From: Desulfitobacterium chlororespirans DSM 11544
Lineage (GTDB): Bacteria; Bacillota; Desulfitobacteriia; Desulfitobacteriales; Desulfitobacteriaceae
Direction: 5' to 3'
NCBI RefSeq assembly: GCF_900143285.1
Contig: NZ_FRDN01000003.1
Span: 62,001-126,000 of the forward strand
Length of the DNA: 64,000 bases
Positions 1 to 7,956 of the stretch are shown here, in pieces. Within the stretch, counting starts at the first letter, position 1; each line of letters begins with the position of its first letter. Below the pieces are notes generated by a model. It was not told the DNA's origin. It was given only the letters and a program-made list of their open reading frames with translations, and did not search any database. Made by a program: the position numbers and the translations under genes.

Positions 1-560
1 CTTGAAAAAGGTGTTCTTCTTCCGATCTCCCTCACTATTTCCCGCCAATCCTGACAACGGATAATTCCTGAGGACAGTTCTCCTTGGTTATAGCTGGCAT
101 CCAAGAGGAGCACAGGTACTCCTGCTTCAGAAATTGCCTGGGCATTCCCCAGAAAATCCTCGAGGAATATCTCCAGTTGCCATTGCAGTACATAATCCAC
201 TTTGCTCTGGAAGCTCGTAAAGAGGATCTGTTCATGGGGTATCTTGTGCTTTTTCATCCAACGAAGAGTATGGACTTCCTCATCCAAGGATCGAGCGGTA
301 ACATAGACCACTTCATGACCCTGGCGGAGGAGCCTTTCAATGCCTTCCTTAGCCCCGGCTACCGGGTCGGGAATATCGAACAAGGTGGCCACATTATCTT
401 CGAAGTACTTCCCCATTTCCTCCCAGGACACACCAAAATCCAAATGCATATCATAATTTTTCAGTTCTAAGATATTGGTCCCAAAATGCCGGTTCAGCTT
501 TCTGAGCCAGGCTTTATAGCTGTCGGAAACTACCCCGTCGATGTCTACACCTATTCGCAA
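1..560 (-). CDS. HAD-superfamily 5'-nucleotidase-like phosphatase, partial (C-terminus beyond left edge)
   Basis: At least 186 codons with no stop before the window edge. A TTG start is chosen because AAAGGAGAG sits just upstream and the HAD motif I, DIDGVV, follows at residues 6-11. Later HAD signatures are visible: VVYVTAR near 84-90 (motif II, Thr), Lys120 (motif III) and the acidic pair in FLEDF near 132-136 (motif IV). This arrangement fits the cytosolic 5'(3')-deoxyribonucleotidase (NT5C-like) branch, which removes phosphate from nucleotides; the exact substrate cannot be read. The gene starts 26 bases after purC on the same strand, so co-transcription with purC is likely. Confidence 0.72.
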   Translation of the reverse strand, partial: MRIGVDIDGVVSDSYKAWLRKLNRHFGTNILELKNYDMHLDFGVSWEEMGKYFEDNVATLFDIPDPVAGAKEGIERLLRQGHEVVYVTARSLDEEVHTLRWMKKHKIPHEQILFTSFQSKVDYVLQWQLEIFLEDFLGNAQAISEAGVPVLLLDASYNQGELSSGIIRCQDWREIVREIGRRTPFS

Positions 561-585
561 GGACTGTCTCTCCTTTAAATTATTC

Positions 586-1266
586 TCAGCGCATTAGTTC
601 TTCTAATTCCAAGGGCTCTACCCGGCGTCCGTCTTTATAGGCCCGCATATTTCCTCCGGAAATCTCATCGATTAAAGCAATTTGCTTATCATCACCGATT
701 CTGCCGAACTCAAATTTGATATCATAAAGTTCCATACCTCTTTGCGTTAACTCTTCCTTTATGATTCCCGCAATCTTCTGAGTTAACTCTTTCAACACTT
801 TATATTCGTCTTGAGACAGAATTCCCAGCATATCTAAAGCATCTTCAGTAATGGGGGGATCATTCCTATCATCATCTTTCAGGGTCACTTCCACAAAAGC
901 ATCCAAAGGTTGTCCATCCTGAGCATATTTCCCATAGCGACGCAGAAAACTTCCCACTGCCCGATAACGGCAAATGACCTCCAAGCCTTGTCCGAAAGGA
1001 GTGGCTTTCTTTACTTTCATGGTGCCCGCTTCCAGGTCGGCATCGATATAATGGGTTGGGATGCCCAGAGCGTTAATTTTCTCAAAAAAATACTTGGTCA
1101 GTCGCAGGCCTGCTTTTCCTGCTCCTTCGATTTGCAGCCCCACAGTGTTGGCACCTGGATCGAAGACCCCATTTTCCCCAGTGACATCATCCTTGAACTT
1201 CAGCAAGCAGTTGCCGTCTTCTAAGGCATAAACATCTTTTGTTTTTCCCGTATAAACCAATTCCAT
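586..1266 (-). CDS. purC: Phosphoribosylaminoimidazole-succinocarboxamide (SAICAR) synthase
   Basis: 226 residues, close to the usual 235-240 for bacterial PurC. It joins CAIR and aspartate using ATP in purine synthesis, in the cytoplasm. Recognisable parts are the N-terminal YTGKTKDVY (residues 5-13), the central VICRYRAVGSF, the FEFGRIGD stretch and the LIDEISGGNMR region that carries substrate- and metal-binding residues. GAGGTAG precedes the ATG. It stands away from other pur genes here, and is followed closely by the HAD nucleotidase-like gene. A TATAAT-like box at about 1341-1346 (minus strand) could be its -10 element. Confidence 0.95.
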   Translation of the reverse strand: MELVYTGKTKDVYALEDGNCLLKFKDDVTGENGVFDPGANTVGLQIEGAGKAGLRLTKYFFEKINALGIPTHYIDADLEAGTMKVKKATPFGQGLEVICRYRAVGSFLRRYGKYAQDGQPLDAFVEVTLKDDDRNDPPITEDALDMLGILSQDEYKVLKELTQKIAGIIKEELTQRGMELYDIKFEFGRIGDDKQIALIDEISGGNMRAYKDGRRVEPLELEELMR

Positions 1267-1384
1267 CTGTTTCTACCTCTTTCGTTTATTCTTTATTGCT
1301 TTATATTTTTGCATGCTTAGGTAGGGCATTTATACTTTATATTATACCATTTTTTACCCAGCGAAGGCTAAGACATGACACGCC

Positions 1385-2152
1385 TTATAATTTGGGAAGC
1401 TTAGGCAGTTCCAAAGCTGGAGGGAGCTGTCTTTTATGCTCACTCTGCCGATGCATTTTTTCAATCTTCTCTTGCATCTTTTCAGGTACCCCTTCGCCAA
1501 GAAGATAGCGATCGATCAGGTCGTAGGTAATGCCCATTTCCTGTTCATCGGTTTGCCCTTCCCACAATCCGGCTGTGGGAACCCGATTCACTATTTTTTC
1601 CGGAAGCCCTAGTTGGGAGGCCCAGGCTCGTACTTCAGCCTTGGTCAGAGAGGCAAGCGGGAGAATATCCACTCCCCCATCCCCGTATTTAGTAAAATAG
1701 CCTGTATAAGCCTCAGGAGCATTGTCAGTCCCCACTACAAGATAATTAAGGGAATTAGCTACGGTGTATAAGGTGGACATACGCAGGCGTGCCTTAAGGT
1801 TTCCTTGGCTTAATTGCTCCTCGAAGGTATATTCTTGAGCGGTGAGAGCCTTCTTGACCGAAGCCAGGATGCCCTGGTGAGCTTGAGTCAAATCGATTTC
1901 AACGGCTTTGAGAGATAATGCCTCTGTCGTAAGCCATGCATCTTCTCTGTCCATAGGATTGGATCCGGCCGGTAGTATGACTCCGATGGAATTGTGGGGA
2001 AAAGCCCGTTTGCATAACCCCGCCACCACTGCGGAATCTACCCCGCCTGAGACACCGATCACCACTCCTTGGGCACGAGCTTCTTGGACGCGCTCCCGGA
2101 GCCATTCTACAGCCCGGTTAATTCGTATTTCTAATACTTCAGCACTCCACAT
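1385..2152 (-). CDS. nadE: NH3-dependent NAD+ synthetase
   Basis: 255 residues, the length of the ammonia-dependent, single-domain form; no glutaminase domain is present. It amidates deamido-NAD to NAD+, the last step of NAD synthesis. The adenine-nucleotide alpha-hydrolase P-loop SGGVDS is at residues 35-40, and NYLVVGTDNAPEAYTGYFT and the TKAEVR segment match the family. AAGGAGGG precedes the ATG. It follows pncB by 60 bases on the same strand. The pair therefore forms a nicotinate salvage unit: PncB makes nicotinate mononucleotide, NadD (not in this window) adenylates it and NadE amidates. Confidence 0.95.
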   Translation of the reverse strand: MWSAEVLEIRINRAVEWLRERVQEARAQGVVIGVSGGVDSAVVAGLCKRAFPHNSIGVILPAGSNPMDREDAWLTTEALSLKAVEIDLTQAHQGILASVKKALTAQEYTFEEQLSQGNLKARLRMSTLYTVANSLNYLVVGTDNAPEAYTGYFTKYGDGGVDILPLASLTKAEVRAWASQLGLPEKIVNRVPTAGLWEGQTDEQEMGITYDLIDRYLLGEGVPEKMQEKIEKMHRQSEHKRQLPPALELPKLPKL

Positions 2153-2180
2153 AGTTTTCCCTCCTTAATTTACTCCTTGA

Positions 2181-2201
2181 AGCGGTTCACTATGAACCGC
2201 T
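2181..2201. other. Hairpin in the pncB-nadE gap
   Basis: AGCGGTTCA and TGAACCGCT form a 9-bp perfect inverted repeat with a 3-base loop. The T run (2201-2206) lies on the plus-strand side, where no upstream gene needs a terminator. On the minus strand the hairpin is followed by the nadE ribosome binding site, so it may tune pncB-nadE readthrough rather than stop it. Confidence 0.4.
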
Positions 2202-2212
2202 TTTTTAACAAC

Positions 2213-3670
2213 TCATCTGGATAATCTTTTAGTCTGCTCTTCCTCTATCTTAGTGCTGATTTCCAGGAGCAGGGACTGCCTTAGCTCGAAGAGCTTCGGC
2301 GATAAGTCCACGATATAACGGTGGGGGTTAACCAGACGTTTCACTTCATCCCATAAGGTCTCACATTCATGCCGGGCGTAAGTCTGGATATCTTTGAGAT
2401 GGGGCAGTTCATAGACTTGTCTGCCCCCCCGGAAAACCGGCCTCAGGAGCTCCCGGGTCTTAAAATCAGTAAGGGTCTTGCGCTTCCATGTCTCAATAGG
2501 GTCGAAGATGGTTAAGGGTTCTTCAAAATGCTCATCTTCTAAGGCAATCAAATCCGCCATGGCCTTTCCGCGCCGATCGTAAAAGCGCACGAGCTTCTTA
2601 ATGCCAGGGTTGGTTATCTTGGAGATATTCTCCGAGACTTTAAGGCGGGGCTCAAAGATCCCATTCTGGCCTTCGGCAGAGAGCTTATAGACTCCACCTA
2701 AAGCCGGGGTATCCTTGGAGGTAATTAAGTGAGTACCTACCCCCCAGGAATCGATAGCCGCCCCTTGAGCGCGAATAGCTGAGATGGTATGCTCATCCAA
2801 ATCATTGGAGGCCACAATTCGTGCATGTTCAAGACCTGCTTCATCCAGCATTCTGCGGGCTTCCCGGGAAAGATAAGTTAAATCACCGCTATCAATGCGG
2901 ATACCTAAAAAGCGATGTCCCTCCGCTTCCAGCTCCAGCCCTACCTTGATGGCGTTGGGGACTCCGGATTTAAGTACATTATAAGTATCCACTAAAAGCA
3001 GACATTGATCCGGGAAGGTTCTGGCATAGGCCCGGAAGGCTTCCAGCTCATCAGGGAAGCACTGAATCCAACTATGGGCTTGAGTTCCAGACAGGGGGAT
3101 GCCATAGCGTTTTCCAGCCAACACATTGGAAGTAAACTGACACCCTCCGATAAAAGCCGCTCGCGAGCCCAATATCCCGGCATCAGGTCCCTGGGCCCGT
3201 CTTAAACCAAATTCCATGACACTTCCTCCACCGGCAGCAGCTGCTACCCGGGAGGCTTTCGTGGCGATGAGCGTCTCAAAGTTTATTATATTAAGGAGCG
3301 CTGTCTCGATGAGCTGAGCTTCAAAGATCCGGGCTTTCACCCGCACCAGAGGTTCATAGGGAAAAACTACAGTCCCCTCAGGAACGGCATCTATATCGCC
3401 ATGGAATCGGAAATCCTTCAATAGATTAAGAAACCCCTGATCGAATATGTTTAATCCCTTGAGATAAGCCATATCCTCTGAAGAAAACCGCAAGTTTTCA
3501 ATATACTCCACGACCTGCTCCAGGCCCGCAGCTATAGCATAACCGCCCCCACTGGGGATTTTGCGAAAATAAAGATCAAAGACCGCCTCCTTATTTTCAT
3601 AGCCATTTTGGTAATAGCCTTGCATCATCGTGAGTTGATATAAATCAGTTAACAGAGCAACATCCTGCAC
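2213..3670 (-). CDS. pncB: Nicotinate phosphoribosyltransferase
   Basis: 485 residues. It converts nicotinate and PRPP to nicotinate mononucleotide in NAD salvage (cytoplasm). The start MQDVALLTDLYQLTMMQGYY is the typical opening of the Gram-positive PncB family. The phosphoribosyl-binding and active-site stretches are also clear: FGLRRAQGPDAG, GTQAHSW near 195-202, IRIDSGDL near 258-265, and WGVGTHLITS. It lies directly upstream of nadE. About 270 bases separate it from argH, and that gap holds a cluster of DnaA boxes (see 3789-3952), so its promoter region may be affected by DnaA. Confidence 0.95.
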   Translation of the reverse strand: MQDVALLTDLYQLTMMQGYYQNGYENKEAVFDLYFRKIPSGGGYAIAAGLEQVVEYIENLRFSSEDMAYLKGLNIFDQGFLNLLKDFRFHGDIDAVPEGTVVFPYEPLVRVKARIFEAQLIETALLNIINFETLIATKASRVAAAAGGGSVMEFGLRRAQGPDAGILGSRAAFIGGCQFTSNVLAGKRYGIPLSGTQAHSWIQCFPDELEAFRAYARTFPDQCLLLVDTYNVLKSGVPNAIKVGLELEAEGHRFLGIRIDSGDLTYLSREARRMLDEAGLEHARIVASNDLDEHTISAIRAQGAAIDSWGVGTHLITSKDTPALGGVYKLSAEGQNGIFEPRLKVSENISKITNPGIKKLVRFYDRRGKAMADLIALEDEHFEEPLTIFDPIETWKRKTLTDFKTRELLRPVFRGGRQVYELPHLKDIQTYARHECETLWDEVKRLVNPHRYIVDLSPKLFELRQSLLLEISTKIEEEQTKRLSR

Positions 3671-3788
3671 TTAAGCAGCCCTCCTCTTTCCTGGTAGGAC
3701 ATATTTACACACATTTGTTCTCATTTTATCCCCACAAAGGAAGAATCTATCCCAATTTATCCCCGTGAACCTGTGACTTATTCTGTAG

Positions 3789-3952
3789 TTATCCACAAAG
3801 TTATCCACACTATGCACAGAGTTTTTTAAAGTTTTCTTTACAAATAAGCTTGCGCCCCTTGATTCTCGGGATATCTTGCTTTTAATTCATACCCCGTACG
3901 GGTACCTTTCAAGCTTATCCACAGGTTTTTCCACTTATCCACATTATCCACC
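3789..3952. promoter_or_regulatory. Cluster of DnaA boxes between pncB and argH
   Basis: Perfect TTATCCACA sites lie at 3789-3797, 3801-3809, 3915-3923 and 3935-3943. A one-mismatch site, TTATCCACC, at 3944-3952 overlaps the argH stop codon. All are in the same direction. Looser relatives (TTATCCCCACA near 3726, TTATCCCCGTG near 3758) lie just before. TTATCCACA is the strong consensus DnaA box. No dnaA, dnaN or rpmH gene is near, so this is unlikely to be oriC. A DnaA-titrating or regulatory cluster like those of Bacillus subtilis is the best guess. Confidence 0.7.
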
Positions 3953-5329
3953 TGTAAATTGTTCCAAAATATGCTCCGTCCAGAGAATAGCTTGAGCCAC
4001 GCTTTCGGGAGAAGGACCGCCGGGAATATGGCGTTGACGGACACAGTACTCAATGCCGATGCTTTCAAAAAGATCTTCAGCAAATACGTCTGAATGCTCC
4101 TGGAACTCCTTTAAAGTGAGATCTTCCAGGCCACAGCCCCGTTTAGAACAGTAAAGGACCAGCTTGCCCACGATTTCATGGGCTTCTCTGAAGGGAACAT
4201 TTTTCTTGGCCAGATAATCCGCTAAATCCGTGGCATTGGTGAAGCCACCCTTGGCACCTTCAGCCATAGCCTTTTTATTGACCTTCATAGTGCGGAGCAT
4301 GGGCTCTACCACAAGGAGAGATTTCTGGATAGTATCCACTGCATCAAAAACCTGCTCCTTATCTTCCTGCATGTCCTTATTATAAGCTAAAGGAAGCCCT
4401 TTCATTACGGTAAGCAAAGCTATCAGATCACCATAGACACGGCCCGTCTTTCCGCGGACTAATTCGGCCACATCGGGGTTCTTTTTTTGGGGCATAATGC
4501 TGGAGCCGGTGGAGTAACCGTCATCCATAATGACAAATTGAAACTCTCCCGTGGACCAAAGAACCAATTCCTCGCAAAGACGGCTGAGATGCATCATTAA
4601 GATGGAAGCCGCACTGAGGAATTCCAATGCAAAATCCCGATCACTCACCCCATCAAGAGAATTCCAGGTGATGCCGTCAAACCCCAGCTCTTGGGCCACC
4701 ATCTCCCGCTCTAAGGGGAAAGTGGTTCCCGCTAAAGCTCCGGAGCCTAAGGGGGATACATTAAGCCGCTTGCGAGTATCCTTTAGCCGGCCTAAGTCCC
4801 GGAGAAACATTTGCGCATAGGCCATCATATGGTGGGCAAAGGAAATAGGTTGGGCCTTTTGCAGGTGGGTATAGCCCGGCATATAGGTCTCCTGATGCTC
4901 TTTGGCAAGGTTCAAAACGGTCCGTAGAAGAGTAATCAGCAGCTCCTGGGTATGGTCAATTTCTTCCCGAAGAAACAGACGCAGATCCAGGGCTACCTGA
5001 TCATTGCGGCTGCGTCCCGTATGAACTTTCTTCCCTACGGTCCCTACCCGCTCCGTGAGCAGCTTCTCTACATTCATATGGATGTCTTCGGCCCCGATCT
5101 CGAATTGAATTTTTCCCTCCCGAATGTCTGTTAAAATGCCTTTAAGGCCTTCAATGATTTGCTGTGCTTCTGCCGGGGTCAGGACCCCGATCTCTCCCAG
5201 CATCCGCGCATGGGCGATGCTCCCTTGAATATCCTGCTTGTACAACCGCTGGTCAAAAGAGATTGAGGAATGAAAATCCTCCACTAAGGCATCCGTTGAT
5301 TTTTCAAAACGACCACCCCAAAGTTTCAT
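3944..5329 (-). CDS. argH: Argininosuccinate lyase
   Basis: 461 residues, full length. It cleaves argininosuccinate to arginine and fumarate, the last step of arginine synthesis. The family signature GSSIMPQKKNPD is present, as are HTGRSRNDQVALD (substrate loop) and GYTHLQKAQP with the catalytic His. It is third in an argF-argG-argH series on the minus strand, 91 bases after argG. Its stop codon lies inside the last DnaA-like box of the 3789-3952 cluster. Confidence 0.97.
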   Translation of the reverse strand: MKLWGGRFEKSTDALVEDFHSSISFDQRLYKQDIQGSIAHARMLGEIGVLTPAEAQQIIEGLKGILTDIREGKIQFEIGAEDIHMNVEKLLTERVGTVGKKVHTGRSRNDQVALDLRLFLREEIDHTQELLITLLRTVLNLAKEHQETYMPGYTHLQKAQPISFAHHMMAYAQMFLRDLGRLKDTRKRLNVSPLGSGALAGTTFPLEREMVAQELGFDGITWNSLDGVSDRDFALEFLSAASILMMHLSRLCEELVLWSTGEFQFVIMDDGYSTGSSIMPQKKNPDVAELVRGKTGRVYGDLIALLTVMKGLPLAYNKDMQEDKEQVFDAVDTIQKSLLVVEPMLRTMKVNKKAMAEGAKGGFTNATDLADYLAKKNVPFREAHEIVGKLVLYCSKRGCGLEDLTLKEFQEHSDVFAEDLFESIGIEYCVRQRHIPGGPSPESVAQAILWTEHILEQFTGG

Positions 5330-5354
5330 CTATGCTCCATCCTTTCATGTAAAG

Positions 5355-5375
5355 AAAGCGCCCCGAGGGCGCTTT
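5355..5375. terminator. Hairpin in the argG-argH gap
   Basis: AAAGCGCCC and GGGCGCTTT form a 9-bp perfect stem with a 3-base loop. On the minus strand it is followed by CTTTACATG, a poor U tract, so it is more likely a partial terminator or mRNA-processing hairpin between argG and argH than a full stop. Confidence 0.45.
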
Positions 5376-5389
5376 ATCTCTCTTATCTG

Positions 5390-5410
5390 CTTATCCACAC
5401 AGTGGATAAG
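5390..5410. promoter_or_regulatory. Inverted pair of DnaA-box-like sites
   Basis: CTTATCCAC and GTGGATAAG form a perfect 9-bp inverted repeat around ACA. One half reads as the perfect DnaA box TTATCCACA (5391-5399) and the other as TTATCCACT on the opposite strand. It lies just after the argG stop and 1.4 kb from the main DnaA-box cluster. Confidence 0.55.
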
Positions 5411-5420
5411 CCAACTTACT

Positions 5421-6626
5421 CTATCTCAACCCTGATTTCTTTTCCATTAACGCTCTTACTTTAAGAGGAAGACCGAAGAGATTGATGAAACCTTCAGCAT
5501 CCTTTTGGTTATAGACCCCGTCCCGTCCGAAGGTAGCAAATTCTTCACTATAGAGGGAGTAGGGGGATTTCGCACCGGCTAAGCTGCAATTGCCTTTATA
5601 GAGCTTCAAACGTACCGTTCCGGTGACATTTTTCTGGGTAACATCCACAAAGGCATCCAGGGCTTCCCGCAAAGGAGAATGCCAAACGCCGTCATAAACC
5701 AATTCAGCGTATTTCAGGGCGATTTGCTCCTTATAATGAAGGGTCAAACGATCCAAGGTCAAATGTTCCAGGGCTTGATGAGCTGTATAGAGAATGGTAC
5801 CACCGGGAGTCTCATAAACCCCCCGGGATTTCATTCCTACTAAGCGGTTTTCCACCATGTCCACAATGCCAATGCCGTGTTTGCCGCCAACCTCATTGAG
5901 AGTCTCCAAAAGCTGAACAGGACCTAACTTTTCTCCGTTTAAAGAAACAGGAATACCTTGTTCAAAATCCAGTTCCAGGTACTCGGCTTTGTCGGGAGCA
6001 TCTTCCGGTGAAACCCCAAGGAGATAAAGATCCTTTTTAGGCTCATTCCAGGGATCTTCCAAGTCGCCTCCTTCATGGCTGAGATGCCAGACATTGCGGT
6101 CCATACTGTAAGGACGATCTTTCGTTACAGGGACAGGAATTCCCCTCTCAACAGCATAGTCGATGGCATCTTCCCGGGATTTGATATCCCAGATCCGCCA
6201 AGGAGCTATAATCTCCAGATCAGGATTTAAGGCTTTGACAGCCAGCTCAAAGCGAACCTGATCGTTTCCTTTTCCCGTGGCACCGTGAGCAATGGCCACA
6301 GCTCCCTCTTTTGCCGCAATCTCCACCAAACGCTGGGCAATCAGGGGACGGGCAAAGGAGGTCCCCAGAAGATATTTGCCTTCATAGACAGCTCCGGCTT
6401 TTAGGGTGGGGTAGATAAACTCCGTAACGAATTCTTCTTGCAGATCTTCGATATATAATTTACTGGCTCCGCTCTTAATCGCTTTTTCGTGGAGGGGCTC
6501 CAGCTCTTCTCCTTGTCCCAGGTCAGCGGCCATGGCAATGACTTCATAGCCATAATTCTCTTTCAGCCAAGGGATGATGATCGAGGTATCCAATCCTCCG
6601 GAATACGCAAGCACTACCTTTTTCAT
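5421..6626 (-). CDS. argG: Argininosuccinate synthase
   Basis: 401 residues from the chosen ATG, which begins [15 protein letters not shown] and has AAAGGAAG eight bases upstream. A start eight codons earlier would place the ribosome binding site inside the gene. It joins citrulline and aspartate using ATP in arginine synthesis. The ATP pyrophosphatase P-loop AYSGGLDTS is at residues 7-15; [13 protein letters not shown] and [15 protein letters not shown] are also diagnostic. It sits between argF and argH on the minus strand. Confidence 0.97.
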   Translation of the reverse strand: MKKVVLAYSGGLDTSIIIPWLKENYGYEVIAMAADLGQGEELEPLHEKAIKSGASKLYIEDLQEEFVTEFIYPTLKAGAVYEGKYLLGTSFARPLIAQRLVEIAAKEGAVAIAHGATGKGNDQVRFELAVKALNPDLEIIAPWRIWDIKSREDAIDYAVERGIPVPVTKDRPYSMDRNVWHLSHEGGDLEDPWNEPKKDLYLLGVSPEDAPDKAEYLELDFEQGIPVSLNGEKLGPVQLLETLNEVGGKHGIGIVDMVENRLVGMKSRGVYETPGGTILYTAHQALEHLTLDRLTLHYKEQIALKYAELVYDGVWHSPLREALDAFVDVTQKNVTGTVRLKLYKGNCSLAGAKSPYSLYSEEFATFGRDGVYNQKDAEGFINLFGLPLKVRALMEKKSGLR

Positions 6627-6763
6627 AGGGATAACTTCCTTTCTTAACATATCATCTATAGTTTAGCAGATGAACTAAAATAGCCCCTTCACAAAGGACT
6701 GACTGAAGTCACTTTAAACTTTAACTCTATTAATTTCTTGATAAAACCCAAAATTCCTGCCTC

Positions 6764-7705
6764 TTACATCAATAAAGCCATGATTGCTTTATGAGCGTGG
6801 AGCCGGTTTTCAGCCTCATCAAAGACTACTGATTGAGGTCCTTCAAGAACCTCTTCCGTGATCTCTTCTCCCCGGTGAGCTGGAAGACAATGCATGACAA
6901 TGGCATTGGATTGAGCCCTCTCCATGGTCTCCCTGTCGATCCGGTAGCTTTGGAAGGCTTTCATACGGATTGCGGCCTCTTCTTCCTGCCCCATGCTGGC
7001 CCAGACATCGGTGTAGAGCACATCGGCTTCCTCGGCTGCCGCAAGAGGCTCCTCCATCCATTCCACCAAGCCGCCGTATTGCTTAGCCTGTGCCTGTGCC
7101 TGAGCCACCACTTGGGCATCGGGCTTATATCCGGCAGGAGAGGCTATGACCACATGCATTCCCATTTTACCGGCAAACATCAGAGAGTGGGCCATATTGT
7201 TCCCATCTCCGATATAGGTCAGCTTTAAACCTTCCAGACGGTGCTTGTGTTCCTGAATAGTCAGCAGATCCGCCAGCACTTGGGTAGGATGAAGAAAATC
7301 ACTTAACCCATTGATGACGGGAATATCAGCATACTTAGCCAGCTCAATTATATCCTGATGGCTATGGGTTCTGATCATAATTCCATCCACCATCCGGGAT
7401 AAGACACGAGCGGTATCTTTTATAGGTTCCCCACGTCCAATTTGAATATCCCGGTTGCTCAAAAATAAAGCATGCCCTCCCAACTGAAGCATGCCGGCTT
7501 CGAACGCAACCCGGGTCCGTGTGGACGATTTGGTGAAAATCATGGCCAACGTCTTACCTTGGAGGATGGAATGAGAGGTTCCCCCTTTTTTCTCCTCTTT
7601 CAGCTCTTTAGCGACCTTGAGCATATGAAGAATCTCATCAGGTGTAAAATCCTGAAGACAGATAAAATCCCGACCTGTAAAGTGCTCTTTATGGAGAACC
7701 GGCAT
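6764..7705 (-). CDS. argF: Ornithine carbamoyltransferase
   Basis: About 313 residues. It makes citrulline from ornithine and carbamoyl phosphate. STRTRVAFE (carbamoyl-phosphate loop) near residue 60, HPTQVLADL near 140 and the C-terminal MHCLPAHRGEEI identify it and separate it from aspartate carbamoyltransferase. The second of two closely spaced ATGs is preferred, because AAAGGGAG lies six bases upstream of it and directly abuts the first. Upstream, at 7745-7772, are ArgR/AhrC-like operator sequences, so this is probably the first gene of an argFGH transcript. Confidence 0.96.
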   Translation of the reverse strand: MPVLHKEHFTGRDFICLQDFTPDEILHMLKVAKELKEEKKGGTSHSILQGKTLAMIFTKSSTRTRVAFEAGMLQLGGHALFLSNRDIQIGRGEPIKDTARVLSRMVDGIMIRTHSHQDIIELAKYADIPVINGLSDFLHPTQVLADLLTIQEHKHRLEGLKLTYIGDGNNMAHSLMFAGKMGMHVVIASPAGYKPDAQVVAQAQAQAKQYGGLVEWMEEPLAAAEEADVLYTDVWASMGQEEEAAIRMKAFQSYRIDRETMERAQSNAIVMHCLPAHRGEEITEEVLEGPQSVVFDEAENRLHAHKAIMALLM

Positions 7706-7744
7706 ATGCATCTCCCTTTCCAGAAGAATTTGTTCTTATTTTAA

Positions 7745-7772
7745 TATGAATTATTATACTAATTAATGCATA
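7745..7772. promoter_or_regulatory. Candidate ARG boxes (ArgR/AhrC operator) upstream of argF
   Basis: TGAATTATTATACT (7747-7760) is followed directly by AATTAATGCATA (7761-7772), which on the other strand reads TATGCATTAATT. Both resemble the TGAAT-AT-rich-ATTCA half-palindromes bound by ArgR/AhrC. They lie about 40-70 bases before the argF start, in an AT-rich promoter region. Confidence 0.5.
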
Positions 7773-7956
7773 ACAATACAATCTTCTTTTTGCTTTATTT
7801 TTAATTTAATTTCTACCAGCTTAAATTTTTCCAGCTTCTTTATCTCAGTATAAGGAGATTCCGAATCACATAAGGTAATCTAAAGTTTCGAAAATGACTA
7901 TTCAAAAGGTGATCCCCCATGTAATATTATTATAGAACTGAAAGGTGGGATACATA

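Noticed and set aside
84-470. Long open frame on the plus strand opposite the HAD gene
   Set aside because: It is a mirror of the HAD nucleotidase-like gene, with no ribosome binding site, and the minus-strand frame has clear HAD motifs.
3670-3952. DnaA-box cluster as oriC
   Set aside because: No dnaA, dnaN, rpmH or gidA neighbours and no clear AT-rich unwinding element beside it; it lies between pncB and argH.
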